From positions 2,542,001 through 2,606,000 of the forward strand of contig OZ345356.1 of the NCBI GenBank assembly GCA_977006965.1: a DNA stretch of 64,000 nt. The letters run 5' to 3'. Source of the DNA: Phymatolithon calcareum (taxonomy: Eukaryota; Rhodophyta; Florideophyceae; Hapalidiales). Positions within the stretch are counted from its first letter, which is position 1. Each line of letters begins with the position of its first letter. This document shows, piece after piece, positions 1 through 9,665 of the stretch. Position numbers and translations under genes: made by a program. The notes beneath the pieces were generated by a model. The model saw nothing but the letters and a program-made list of their open reading frames with translations. It was not told where the DNA came from and did not search any database.

Positions 1-2548
1 AAGCACAGGAGCTATCGTCTTTGACGGGGAACGCACACGACGTTTCGGCACAATACGCGTACTGCAAATCATGCACACTAAACACTGCCTCGTCATTAGA
101 ATTCCCATGTCGCTCGATCCGCCCCAACCCCAAGTTTACAAACATTTCCGCAAGCTCTCCCGCTTCGTCGGCTGACTTCAGATGCCACAGATGACGTAGT
201 ACTTCGAATGTAAACTGAGGCACGGACTTGTCCATTGCCGCTAGAGCAGCGTATCGCGAGCTCACTGGTTTACCTGAAAACTTCTCGTAGCTGGCGGAAA
301 ACTGAGCAACCCCGTCATTCTGTCTCTCCACTGGATGGGATCGAAACATCTCATCTTCGCCCTCGGATTCGTCCAAAAACTTGAGACTTTCAGACATCGC
401 AAAATGCAGCCCTGGATGTCCCACTGCTGACTTCACTCTTTTCCCAAAACGTTTGGAAACTAGGCCTTCCATCAAGCTCTCAATAAACGATAACACACGT
501 TCCGCCCCACCTCCACGCGCATGAATCAATCGCCCAATCGTCGCAATTGCCAAAGGTATGCCACAAGAGAGCTCCAGTGCTCGTTTTCGATTGCGCGCAT
601 AGCTTTCGGCCGATTCCCCTGTAGGAGATTCCATTCGTGCTCGTTTCCGAGGAGGGGCATAGCTATCACTGGAATTTCGATGATAGTCGTACAGCGTCTC
701 CGCGGTGTTCCAGTCGGGACTGTTGGCTTCGTCCAAATTAAGACGACCGAGACGAACATGCTCCAACCCGGGAGCCTTCGACAAGTCATCAGATCTTGTT
801 GACATCACCACCACGCTTCCACAACAAGATACGATCTCCGACAATACTGTCATCCATTCTTCTACATTCGAACAAGAGCTTCGTTTCCAGACGTTGTCAA
901 TCACTAACAATATGCGGTGCGATGAAAAGAATTCACGAGCAAGGCTCACCGCATCTTCAACGTCCCCTGGTTCCCGGATCTTTTCGGCAGTAAGGCGACC
1001 CCCACACTCTGCAACAATGCTCGCGATTCTTTTCTTGACCTTTGCGTCCGATACGCCTTGACCAAGTGAGAGCCACAAAATAGCTCCTCCACAGAAATGC
1101 TTTCGCACCTCTGGGTCTGCGCAAAGGAGCTTGCAAGCGCTAGTCTTGCCGACCCCTCCTTCCCCACTCACTGATGCGACTGCAACGCGGCGCACCACGT
1201 TATCAGCCACTGAACTAATCCCTTCCGCAGATACAGCCTCATCACTTTCACATAGGCGTGCAAGCACACGACTTTTGAGTTGGCAGAGTGTTGTTTCAGC
1301 AGCTTCATGCAAAAGACCGTCCCTGAGCTTGGCGCCATCCGGAAAATGTGGGATAAATTCATCAACTCTTTTTTGAGCCTCCACTTTCCCAATCCTCCTT
1401 TGTGTATCTGTAAGACCATCCTTCAACTCGGCAACATCCTTCTTCACCTCCCCAACAACCTCCGTCACTTGCCCAATATCTTTCTTCACTTCGGCTACTT
1501 CTTTTAAGGTACCAGCTGCAAGCAATCGCTCCGTTACACCTTCAATTTTCGCTTCAAGTTCCTTGATATCGTCAGCTTTCCACACAGGCTTCATCCAGCA
1601 TTCTAAGAGATATTGCTCCACGTTGGCGGCAGCGTCCCACGACTTTGACATGACGTTAAACAACTCTTCCACCAACTTTTCGTTTTGGAGCCCGGACCTC
1701 AAAATCTCGACAAAACATTCCAGCAGCACTAGAGACGCCTCATACAGTTCCTTTAGCGCAGCCTCCAGCTTGCCCCTTCCTTCATGTTCCTGAGCTATCA
1801 GCACCACAGTGCTTGCTGTCACCGAAATAACAGAGAATACACATCCAAGAACTCCGATTGCGCAGAACGGCTCGGCCAAATCCTTCACGTCTTTCGATGC
1901 ACCGGCTAGCGCCTGCCCGAACGTAGACGACCAGTTGATTGGTTTTTTGATGGTCTCAAATATAGTCCACAATCGCTTCGCCCATCGCGTTTTTGATTTC
2001 GCTCTCTCATTCTCAGGATTATCGAATAGAACGATTCTCCTAGCAACGTCAGGGACGGAAAGATTGAAGTTGGGAACTGGATTGTTCGAACGAATCTCTT
2101 TCATGATATGGTCCCGAAGCACGGAGAGGGGAGCCACACGTAGGCGCAAGACGGCCAGCCATTTGTCACGTTCTTCAGCATCCTCAGCAACAAGTAGGAT
2201 GCTCTTCTTACCTTCCGTGATTCTAACAGCGGGGCCTGTTGAATCACTGTCAAAAGGCGCAACACGGGACGCAACCACTTGATGAAACGGAGTGACGAAC
2301 AAGTCAACGCGCCGTGACGATTCGGGCATTCGCTCCAGCTTGAAACGGTGCGCTGGTTTACGGAAGGAAAGCAGTGACGAAGGCGGAGGTCGACCGGGTT
2401 TGGCGGGGAGGAGACGCAAATCGGATGATAGCGAGACATGGAAGTAGATCGGCTTCACACGAATGTACGATTCCGAGGTGCCAAGGACGACCCGCATAAG
2501 TGGAAACGGCGTGGAGGACGTGCAAGAGGATGACGGCGAGGAAGACAT
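1..2548 (-). CDS. NLR1: PH-like / helical / NB-ARC (WD40) STAND protein, C-terminus off the window
   Basis: I read this frame from the start at 2548 to base 1 and found no stop; it covers 849 codons and runs off the left edge. The start matches the MSS start of the paralogues. Order: Ser/Pro-rich head, PH-like region ending in an EERDKW helix, helical region with a hydrophobic segment, heptad coiled coil (about 325-400), then NB-ARC. The P-loop GEGGVGKTS has its lysine near residue 468. ILLVIDNVW is Walker B, CGIPLA is the GxP motif, and VHDLQY is the MHD-equivalent. Paralogues suggest that WD40 repeats follow outside the window. The gene is a mosaic: its N-terminal third is diverged and shares features with NLR4, whereas from the coiled coil onward it is almost identical to NLR2/NLR3. 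It also lacks six codons in the Lys/Arg-rich NB-ARC insert. A role as an intracellular sensor is inferred from the family. Confidence 0.85.
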   Translation of the reverse strand, partial: MSSSPSSSCTSSTPFPLMRVVLGTSESYIRVKPIYFHVSLSSDLRLLPAKPGRPPPSSLLSFRKPAHRFKLERMPESSRRVDLFVTPFHQVVASRVAPFDSDSTGPAVRITEGKKSILLVAEDAEERDKWLAVLRLRVAPLSVLRDHIMKEIRSNNPVPNFNLSVPDVARRIVLFDNPENERAKSKTRWAKRLWTIFETIKKPINWSSTFGQALAGASKDVKDLAEPFCAIGVLGCVFSVISVTASTVVLIAQEHEGRGKLEAALKELYEASLVLLECFVEILRSGLQNEKLVEELFNVMSKSWDAAANVEQYLLECWMKPVWKADDIKELEAKIEGVTERLLAAGTLKEVAEVKKDIGQVTEVVGEVKKDVAELKDGLTDTQRRIGKVEAQKRVDEFIPHFPDGAKLRDGLLHEAAETTLCQLKSRVLARLCESDEAVSAEGISSVADNVVRRVAVASVSGEGGVGKTSACKLLCADPEVRKHFCGGAILWLSLGQGVSDAKVKKRIASIVAECGGRLTAEKIREPGDVEDAVSLAREFFSSHRILLVIDNVWKRSSCSNVEEWMTVLSEIVSCCGSVVVMSTRSDDLSKAPGLEHVRLGRLNLDEANSPDWNTAETLYDYHRNSSDSYAPPRKRARMESPTGESAESYARNRKRALELSCGIPLAIATIGRLIHARGGGAERVLSFIESLMEGLVSKRFGKRVKSAVGHPGLHFAMSESLKFLDESEGEDEMFRSHPVERQNDGVAQFSASYEKFSGKPVSSRYAALAAMDKSVPQFTFEVLRHLWHLKSADEAGELAEMFVNLGLGRIERHGNSNDEAVFSVHDLQYAYCAETSCAFPVKDDSSCA

Positions 2549-3561
2549 GGTGGACGGAGGAGCGAGAAGAGGAATAGGTCGCGGCAATGGTTCAGGTAGT
2601 TGGGTGCGCAGAGCCGAGACCTTGGTCAGAGGCCGAAAGCGAGCTGGTGGACAGGAATTCAGTTTCTGAGCCTTGTTGTAACAGAACATTTTTGAGGTGC
2701 AAAAAATATTGCCAAGAACAATTTCTGCAGTACAGAGATATCATAAATCCACGTCGACAAAATGAGTACTGTAGGCATGGATTCTGAAAATGAACCAGCT
2801 TTCCTATCCACATGTCGAACGGAGAGCCATTACATTACACCACCCTCTTTGCTTTCGATATACAGTATACTGTAGTAGCCCAGCAATTCTGCAGATTACT
2901 GTAGTCACTGAGGAAAGAGAGAAGAATTCTCTTTCTCTTGCATCATCGGTTTCACGGACACGTGTAGACGCAGGAAAAGACGTCTGCACGTGTTTCAAAA
3001 ACCCACGATGCTTCAGTTAGAGGGTGTGTGCTGTTCTCGGAGTGTGTTTTCTAGAAACATTAGGGCATAATGGCGTCAAAAAACGGCAGACGTATAATGG
3101 TAGCCCAATCTAAAGACGAGTTGCAAACGGAGGTAAGCATGTAGCCCTTATCTATCGAGACGAAAGCCAGGAACAGAGAATCGTTATGGATGAACGTGGT
3201 AGTGTAGAGGACATGACATACCCTGCAAGTACACTAACGTAGTTTTCGAGAGCAAAAAGTTGCCAGCGATGCCTCGTCGTGCCCCTGGTACTTGTCGTCG
3301 TGGAATGTACAGTAGAGTCTTGAACAAAATTTCGCATGCATGCGCATTCAGATGCAAACAACAAGAGGTGGGAAAATGTCTCCCTGTCCACAGCAACGGT
3401 AGGCTGCGTCGTATTAGAAAATGGCCCAGTCCAAATTTGACCTAACGGCTGTGGATAGATTTCTGCTGCCTGATATCCAACTGTATGATACCTGCCGTGG
3501 AAGGAAGTTTTTGGTGATCCCTGAAACGATAGTGACACCCGAAAACACGAAACCGTGGCAA

Positions 3562-3590
3562 ATTGCACGCATGATCGTCATGCGTGCAAT
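3562..3590. repeat. Perfect hairpin, 13-bp arms, 3-base spacer
   Basis: The arms ATTGCACGCATGA and TCATGCGTGCAAT are exact reverse complements around TCG. The style, a perfect inverted repeat with almost no loop, is the same as in the hairpins near 28.7 kb. Confidence 0.8.
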
Positions 3591-4075
3591 GGCAATTTTC
3601 GGTTTGACTGAAAGTATCGTTGTGGGGTGCGACACAACCCATCGACCACTGTGCGAGAAGAATCGCATATGATATGAACGGTCAACCACACCATTTTAGA
3701 CACGGAAGTTTGTGTCCTATCAACATCGTCCTCTCACGTTGGACCGAACGTTTCCTTCGTCGAACTGATACAACTGATACCTTTATTCTCAATATCTGGG
3801 CGTGCAGGCCTCGTATTTATACCCTTCCGGTGGACAAACACCATAGTTGTGGGTTTCCCTATCAGGGTTACACTACACTTTACGGGGAATGCTAGTCTCC
3901 ACACAAAGCTTCAAATTCTATGTTCGAGGTAGCCTGTGCTGCCGGTTACAGGAAATTGTCATCAGCACCATAATGGAAACATTCTGTTCAAAGGAAGTGC
4001 TCCGTGAGCCACATATCCGCATGGGTCTACACCACGCAATGAAGTTGAGAAAAAACAGACACAGAATCATTTGCG

Positions 4076-4100
4076 CAAGATCATCATGAAGATGATCTTG
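4076..4100. repeat. Perfect hairpin, 10-bp arms, 5-base spacer
   Basis: CAAGATCATC and GATGATCTTG are exact reverse complements around ATGAA. The hairpin lies just outside the left end of module Y1. Confidence 0.7.
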
Positions 4101-4313
4101 GTTCGTTGGTCACTTTTCCGAGGAACTCGTGGAAACTGAACTGATCTATCATATGGGTAGGCAAAGAGTATGGGCAGTTGCAGCTCTCAAAAGTATCCTG
4201 ACAAAGCCTGCCTGCATGAACCCCTGAAGAAGAGGATGACATCTCCAGAGTCATTGACGTGATCCTATGTAATTCTGATTAATTAAGGTAAGTGAAATCA
4301 ATCGATGGTACAG

Positions 4314-4370
4314 TAGAAGCATACATGATAGAAACTGTCTACCATGTATGCTTCTAAGGTGCCGCGGCAC
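4314..4370. repeat. Hairpin plus adjacent 12-bp palindrome at the start of module Y1
   Basis: Perfect 14-bp arms (4314-4327 and 4343-4356, TAGAAGCATACATG and its complement) enclose a 15-base loop. The perfect palindrome GTGCCGCGGCAC follows at 4359-4370. Both recur at the same place in the other Y modules, but the loop differs between copies. Confidence 0.75.
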
Positions 4371-5388
4371 TTTCCTCGGTACAGTATAATAGTTTGGGAA
4401 CAATGATAGTCCCCTCTCACTGCTGGAAACACGACACAACCGATCAACCATAGAAGGAGGGAGAACAAATGTGATATCGGAGACTGTACAGAAATGAAAA
4501 AAATGAACTGCAGGTCATTCTCCATATCATAATTTGATTTCCATCCGCATGCCGATGGCTCGACAGAGCACTCGGTAGGGAACATATGATAGTGATCATC
4601 GCTTCATTTCCGGAAATCCCTGATGCCAACACACTGTCAATATCATATCCTGTTCGCTCCAAAAACACTCCTCCAGAAGAAGCCCTGGGATTATCTATTG
4701 CAGTGCTTGTACAGTACAACACGTGGGGACCACCACTCCGAGGCACTGCGGCAAATGGGAGGACAATATGAGCCATGAGACCCTGCGCATAAGCTACTCG
4801 TCGACATGGAATGTCATTCACTTCTTGTTTCCCACTCTTGTGGGACTCATCCACAAGGAATTCCGCGGCTTCCGCAAATCCGGGAGAGAGTGAACACTTC
4901 GAGCTTTTGAATGAGACGTCCTGAACAACAGAAAGCTTGCGGAACGTTTGGGTGGCAGAAAACCGCAGCAGCTGAGGGACAGACGCAAGTGCTTGGTTTT
5001 GTTCCTTTCAGAATCCTTGATGGGTTGAATTCCAGCTCTAACAACCTTTTCTTGTTTACTCTACACGGATATGCCGCATTCCAAATTTCGGGACGGACGG
5101 CCCTGTAGGCCGCAGTGGCGAAGTCTTGTCTGAAGCAAGCGCGAAAAGGGTTCAACAGACTGTGCATTCTCCGGTACCGCAGCTCGCGCGAGGCTCTGAT
5201 TCCCATCACCGTCAACACCACAGCGCCACACAAGCAACCTCCTTCACACAACATTTTTTCCGCCATTGCTCTGCTGCTATGTTCCGCATAGCATCACATC
5301 ACCGTCTTAAAGCCCTCGCAGAACAGAGCTGGGCGACAAGGTGTGGCTTTGCGAGCGAGTCGCCGCATCGTCTCATCTCCTTGCGGGC

Positions 5389-5899
5389 GGTCGGAAAAGG
5401 GCTGGCGTCGACGAATTCCCGTTCGCGGCTCATCTTGTTTCCGAGGAGAAGGAACAGCTTTCCTCGGAGGCCGTTGAAGCTGCGTGTGTTGCCTGCAACA
5501 AGTACATGACCAAGACTTTCGGAAAATGATGCGTTCCATCTCCGTGTGCGCACCCATCCGTTTCATGTGCTGCGGATCAACGAAATGCTTTCGAGCGCTT
5601 TTGCCGATCGACTGCAAACCGGTATGCGCGGCGTGTTCGGAAAGCCGCTTGGTACGGTCGCGCGTGTGCGTATCGGACAGACTCTGCTGTCTATCCTCTC
5701 CAAGGAGTTGAACAATGCTTATTGTGTTGAGGCACTCAGACGTGCAAAGTACAAGTTCCATGGGCTACAGAAGGTTTTCATTTCGAACAAGTTGGGATTT
5801 ACGAAAGATGAATATGCGGAGCTGAAAGCGGCCGGTCACATCATCCCGGATGGGTGTTAATGCAAGATTTTGACGAACAAGGGTCTGCTCAACCTTTAA
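5389..5899 (+). pseudogene. 5'-truncated, frameshifted RPL10 (ribosomal protein uL16/eL10) copy
   Basis: Translation from 5389 gives the middle of eukaryotic RPL10: [20 protein letters not shown], then the [11 protein letters not shown] stretch and NKYM. One extra T at 5527 shifts the frame. From 5528 the protein resumes with [37 protein letters not shown] and [10 protein letters not shown], and ends at IIPDGC, TAA (5858-5860). A further 12 codons (CKILTNKGLLNL, then TAA) continue the RPL10 tail. Roughly the first 70 residues expected of RPL10 are missing upstream. No introns are seen. It looks like an old retrocopy or captured 3' fragment carried within module Y. RPL10 normally sits in the 60S subunit, but this copy cannot encode it. 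Confidence 0.9.
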
Positions 5900-6099
5900 T
5901 CACGGTTTTACTGAGGGTTCTCGTTGGCAGACAAGCACTGAATAGTGAAGCAGGAAGATGTTTAATCGGTTGCGTGTATAGCTGGCAAGTAAAAGAATCT
6001 TTCTTGGAGCTATCTGTTCACCATTGCGGGGCTGTGCTTTCTCATTTATCGTTTGGCGCGCTAAGAATCTAGGTGCGGTTCCTGCGTACAAAAATTAAA

Positions 6100-6300
6100 T
6101 TAGTTGCAGATGTCTTTTTTCGCGAGGCGACGGGGAATGGAACGACATGAATGATTTGTTCTGGTGCTGTCCTGACGTCCTGACGCATTGAAGTAGCACA
6201 TAGCGTATAAACCGGCGCTCTTACACCAGGGACGACCGCTACGAGGGTGCGCGGCACGAGGGCATGACAAAATGCACGCCAATTTTCGTCCCACGACGGC
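6100..6300 (-). pseudogene. Remnant of the module-X small secreted-like ORF
   Basis: The DNA aligns with the 5' part of the minus-strand ORF at 15502-15831, by eye. Shared traces are LVP near the start, the LYA/LYT segment with Cys, and a KK stretch. The start ATG reads ATT here and small indels split the frame. Similar remnants lie near 31.1-31.3, 45.3-45.5 and 59.0-59.2 kb. Function is unknown. Confidence 0.4.
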
Positions 6301-8029
6301 AGAACAGAAGATGTTTTCTAACATCAGAGGCGTGGAAAAAGCAAAACTACCGCGCGGCGGGCGTTGAAAAACCTCCTCAAACTTGACTCCGACATCTCAA
6401 CTGATTCGAACATAGCCGAAGTTACTGCTGTGGAGAGAAACAGCTTCGTCAACACAGTTTGCGGGATAAGGAGCATGAAAGACTAGCGCAGCAGAGTGAG
6501 CGACAAGTACGGACACATGACATGGTTTACACAACTCTTCCTTTCCGCCTGTGGAAGTGGAAGAACCGCGATTGCAATGGCGCCTCTTGCCGGCGCGGCC
6601 GATGTCTACCATGATATACAAGATGGCGCAAAAGGACTAGGGTCGGCAATGTTGATGCGAGTGCAGTTTCTCTCTTGCCAATGCGACGGAGCGAGGCACA
6701 GCGGTTTCCGGAAAAAATTGATCACGGGCCTAGAGCTGCAGGTCAGAAGTTGATGAGATCTTGACATTGATGCCCCGTTCGGAATGGATCTCAACAGCAC
6801 GACTTTTCAGTGAAGCTAAGGATTTGGAAAATCGGACAGGTTCCCATCGTGTACTATCAAATTCGTCAACTGAAACACATCGCTCATGCCTTACTGATTA
6901 CAGCAGGCGATAGAGGAGATTGGTCCGGACGCACAATGGCGGGGATTGCAAACTACAATGCATAGAAGAAACGGCTGACAGCCCCGGACGAAAATAGAGA
7001 TTCGACGGCGGTCGAGCAGCGCAGTCCACAGTCGGCCCCCGACAGCCACACAGTCATTTGCCCCGCTTGATCTTCTTCCAGAAGACGATGCCGTCATGAC
7101 AATCTTGTTGTTCGACTTGCCACGGAAGGGCGAAGGGCTCATCGTCGAAAACCAGAAGATACGACCTCTTCGGAACAAGTAAATTTCGTGCACACGATCT
7201 TGAAGTAGAGAATTATGTCGCACCCTTAACGAATAAAATGCCAGTAAGGAACAACTGATGTCGGAGTCGCTCCAGAGCGGCGAGGAGTACGTTCGATGAC
7301 TAGCCAGAGATGTTCCCACACCTTGCCTATAAGCAAATGCAGCGAGCTCGCAGTAAGAATGCGGGAAATAGTGCGCGTCAAAAAAACGGAGCGCGGTGGC
7401 TCAACATCTACACTTGCTTCGTTTCGGGAATCCGTGCTTCCAGCATACTATTACTTTCTCGCCTTAGCGGTAGCAAAGAAGTACTTTGATTTTCCATTGC
7501 ATCGCGCCTGCAACGATGGGGCTAGAAACTGAGCCCCACCGCGTCACATGTGAGGAAAACATGAGCCGTGAGACTCGACACATCAGCACCTGTTCTCCAT
7601 GCACCGTCAATCACTTCTGCTTCCACAGCCGTGTGGGAATCATCTCCCACGAATTTCGGCGCTTCCGGAAACCCGGGACATGGTGATCAATACCGCATGT
7701 GAATGAGGCGTCGGGAACAGTAGCGAGCTTGCGGACGGCTTGTGTCGGAAAATATGGCGGTGCCATTGCACGGTAGAATTGAGCATGCATTTTACAGCTA
7801 GTCGAGCGTCGAAGAGGCGATGCGTACGATTCATGCGTTTGATTATGGAGGGCAGCATTCCCAAGTCGAGCATTCGGAACGGGGATCAGATTGCCCATAC
7901 ATACGGAAATACAATACATTGGAATCAGGTGTCTGCATCTCCGGAAAGTTCAGCGCATATGATAAGGAGTGAATCCTGTGTATTGAAGAGCTAAAATGTA
8001 ATGACAGAAGAACAAAAATGTTTAGAACG

Positions 8030-9011
8030 GCGCAAGTCAATTGGTGTAAAGACTTAAAAAATATTAAATTGATTAAATTTTAAACTTTTGTGGACTTCTG
8101 CCCATCCGTAGCCCTCGCGACGATATGAATGTATGATAATCGGGAAAGAGGAAGAAAACCTCTTTCACGAAACGCCGCCTGGGCGCCTGTCCGAAATCTG
8201 AGAGCAAAAACAAAAACGTGGTCAATTTGCTTTGCGGTGGGAGACAAAGCGAGACCCAAGCGCTCCTGTTTTTTCGCTTCATCATGGTTCAGAAGTAGGA
8301 TTTAAACCCTAACGGATATGATTTGTTTTCTTTGCCTTGATTCGTTCCGTGGTCCAAATTTCGCGTTGGCGACGCCCATCTACCGAGCAGTGGCGAAGTC
8401 TTGTTTGGAGCAAACGGCGAAAAGTACTGGAAAGTTTCAGGCACTATCAATGTCGCAGCTCGCCCGAGGTTCCGCTGCTCACGTGGCGACTTGCCATCAC
8501 ACTCGACGCCGCAGCGCGACACATGCACCCTCCTCCGCACAACACTCATTTTCCGCCTAGCATCACATCACCGTGTTTAAGTCCCCGCAGAGCAGAGCTG
8601 GGCGGTATGGTGTGGCTTTCCGCGGGAGTCACCGCAGCGTTTCTCGTCACTTTCGTTCCAGTCGCGGTTCTGCTCAGGGCGACTGCGCCGTTCAGGCTAC
8701 ACCAACCTCACTGTAGCTGGAACCGCTCAATGTCGGAGTGCGCGCATTCTTTGAGGCGGACGGAAGCCCGGAGGTGGCAGATGTGGTGCCACGAAGAAGT
8801 GCAATCATGTCTTATTACACTTCCTCTTACCTCCTACGTTAGTTTCTTTTCCTCTACAGTACAGTATTTACATTGGTCCGCCTCAGAACCGCCCAACAGA
8901 GCAGGCAATTGCTCACCCTCTTACTTGCTGCAGAGACTCAAGTCAACTAGTGTTTTCTACAGTAGCACTGTACCACTCGTTTCATAGATAGTTGAAAAAT
9001 GACCTGACTGT
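8030..9011. repeat. Repeat module D, copy 1 (3' flank of NLR2)
   Basis: This module is paralogous to 18.03-18.74 kb. Its first part is an AT-rich stretch resembling those near 16.74 and 26.47 kb. The part near 8.38-8.65 kb resembles the DNA upstream of the RPL10 fragment in module Y. A plus-strand ORF (8607-8987) begins with a hydrophobic MVWLSAGVTAAFLV segment, but the D2 copy carries in-frame stops, so I do not call it a gene. A short TACAGT/ACTGTA stem near 8959-8973 lies about 40 bases beyond the NLR2 reading frame and is conserved in D2. It could belong to the NLR 3' end. Confidence 0.6.
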
Positions 9012-9665
9012 TTACTTACGAAACATGTAATGCAGAATCACGGGGGCTTCCCTCAGAGGACGAAGACATGCTACAATAACAAGCTGAGGACTGCCGGTTT
9101 CGGTGCTTGTCAACCCTGCGGCAATGGAATATATCCGAGACTTAAGGAAGTCCGAAATATTGATACTTGTTTCCTCATTCGCCATTCTCTCGACAAGAAC
9201 AAAACTATTGAAATATCTCGACGCTTCCCAGATACTACCAGAATCCAAGAACAGCTTGACATCTACCCTATTTTGCAAAGCGCATGGACGCAACCGGTGA
9301 ATATCGATAGAATATGGAGTCGCCAGTTCTTCGATGAGCTCGTCAGTAGATTCGTTTTTCACCTCAAGAGACTTGATAAGCTGGCCGTCTTCTACAGCAA
9401 TCAAATGACCAATTCGTTGTTGCGAACAGTCACGAGTCACAATGCAATACTTTCCATCCTCCGACACGAAAAACTTGCTGCAATTCAAACCAGAAATGAC
9501 TTTCAGTGCTTGTCCACCCTCATCAGCCTTCCAAATCCTCACCTCACCTTTCCTGTCGGAGGACACAATGCGTCGATTGCCTGAACATCTCACTTTGAAC
9601 TCTACTTTTGAATGACCATAAAGTACGAATCGCAAGTTCTGTGAAATTAAGTCCCACACTCGAAT
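9012..9665 (-). pseudogene. Orphaned C-terminal WD40 segment of NLR2
   Basis: Directly after the TAG, the same frame continues for about 217 codons to a TAA at 9012. It contains IRVWDL, the blade phrase GNRRIVSSDRKGEVRIWKAD, and the family ending VILHYMFRK. It matches the last part of NLR3 with no frameshift. The TAG is therefore the only visible lesion, and NLR2 would otherwise have about 1688 residues. Confidence 0.85.

Larger units (their letters stand above)
2549..4270. other. Intergenic region 5' of NLR1, unique in this window
   Basis: I recognise no gene here. The first part is the NLR1 5' flank, which differs from the leader shared by NLR2-NLR6. A perfect 14-bp palindrome TACAGTATACTGTA lies at 2861-2874. 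From 3421 to 4089 one plus frame holds two open stretches (3421-3672 and 3847-4089) separated by stops. They could be a decayed gene, but I do not recognise the peptides. Perfect hairpins at 3562-3590 and 4076-4100 are listed separately. Confidence 0.5.
4271..8029. repeat. Repeat module Y, copy 1
   Basis: This is a multi-kilobase repeat also seen at about 28.8, 43.0 and 57.3 kb. Left to right it holds the hairpin pair; segment R1 (about 4.72-4.98 kb, containing GGAATTCCGCGGCTTCCGC); segment R2 (about 5.02-5.10 kb); an RPL10 fragment; a remnant of the minus-strand small ORF of module X (about 6.1-6.3 kb); and a diverged second R1-like segment near 7.55-7.75 kb. From 6.4 to 7.5 kb and from 7.75 to 8.0 kb I recognise no gene. 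Confidence 0.7.

Noticed and set aside
1-2548. NLR1 as a fragmented pseudogene
   Set aside because: Codon-by-codon reading from 2548 to 1 shows no stop or frameshift. It only appears broken because it leaves the window.
8337-8987. 216-codon plus-strand ORF in module D1 as a gene
   Set aside because: Its paralogue in D2 has in-frame stops and the composition looks non-coding. Only the hydrophobic 8607 start is suggestive.
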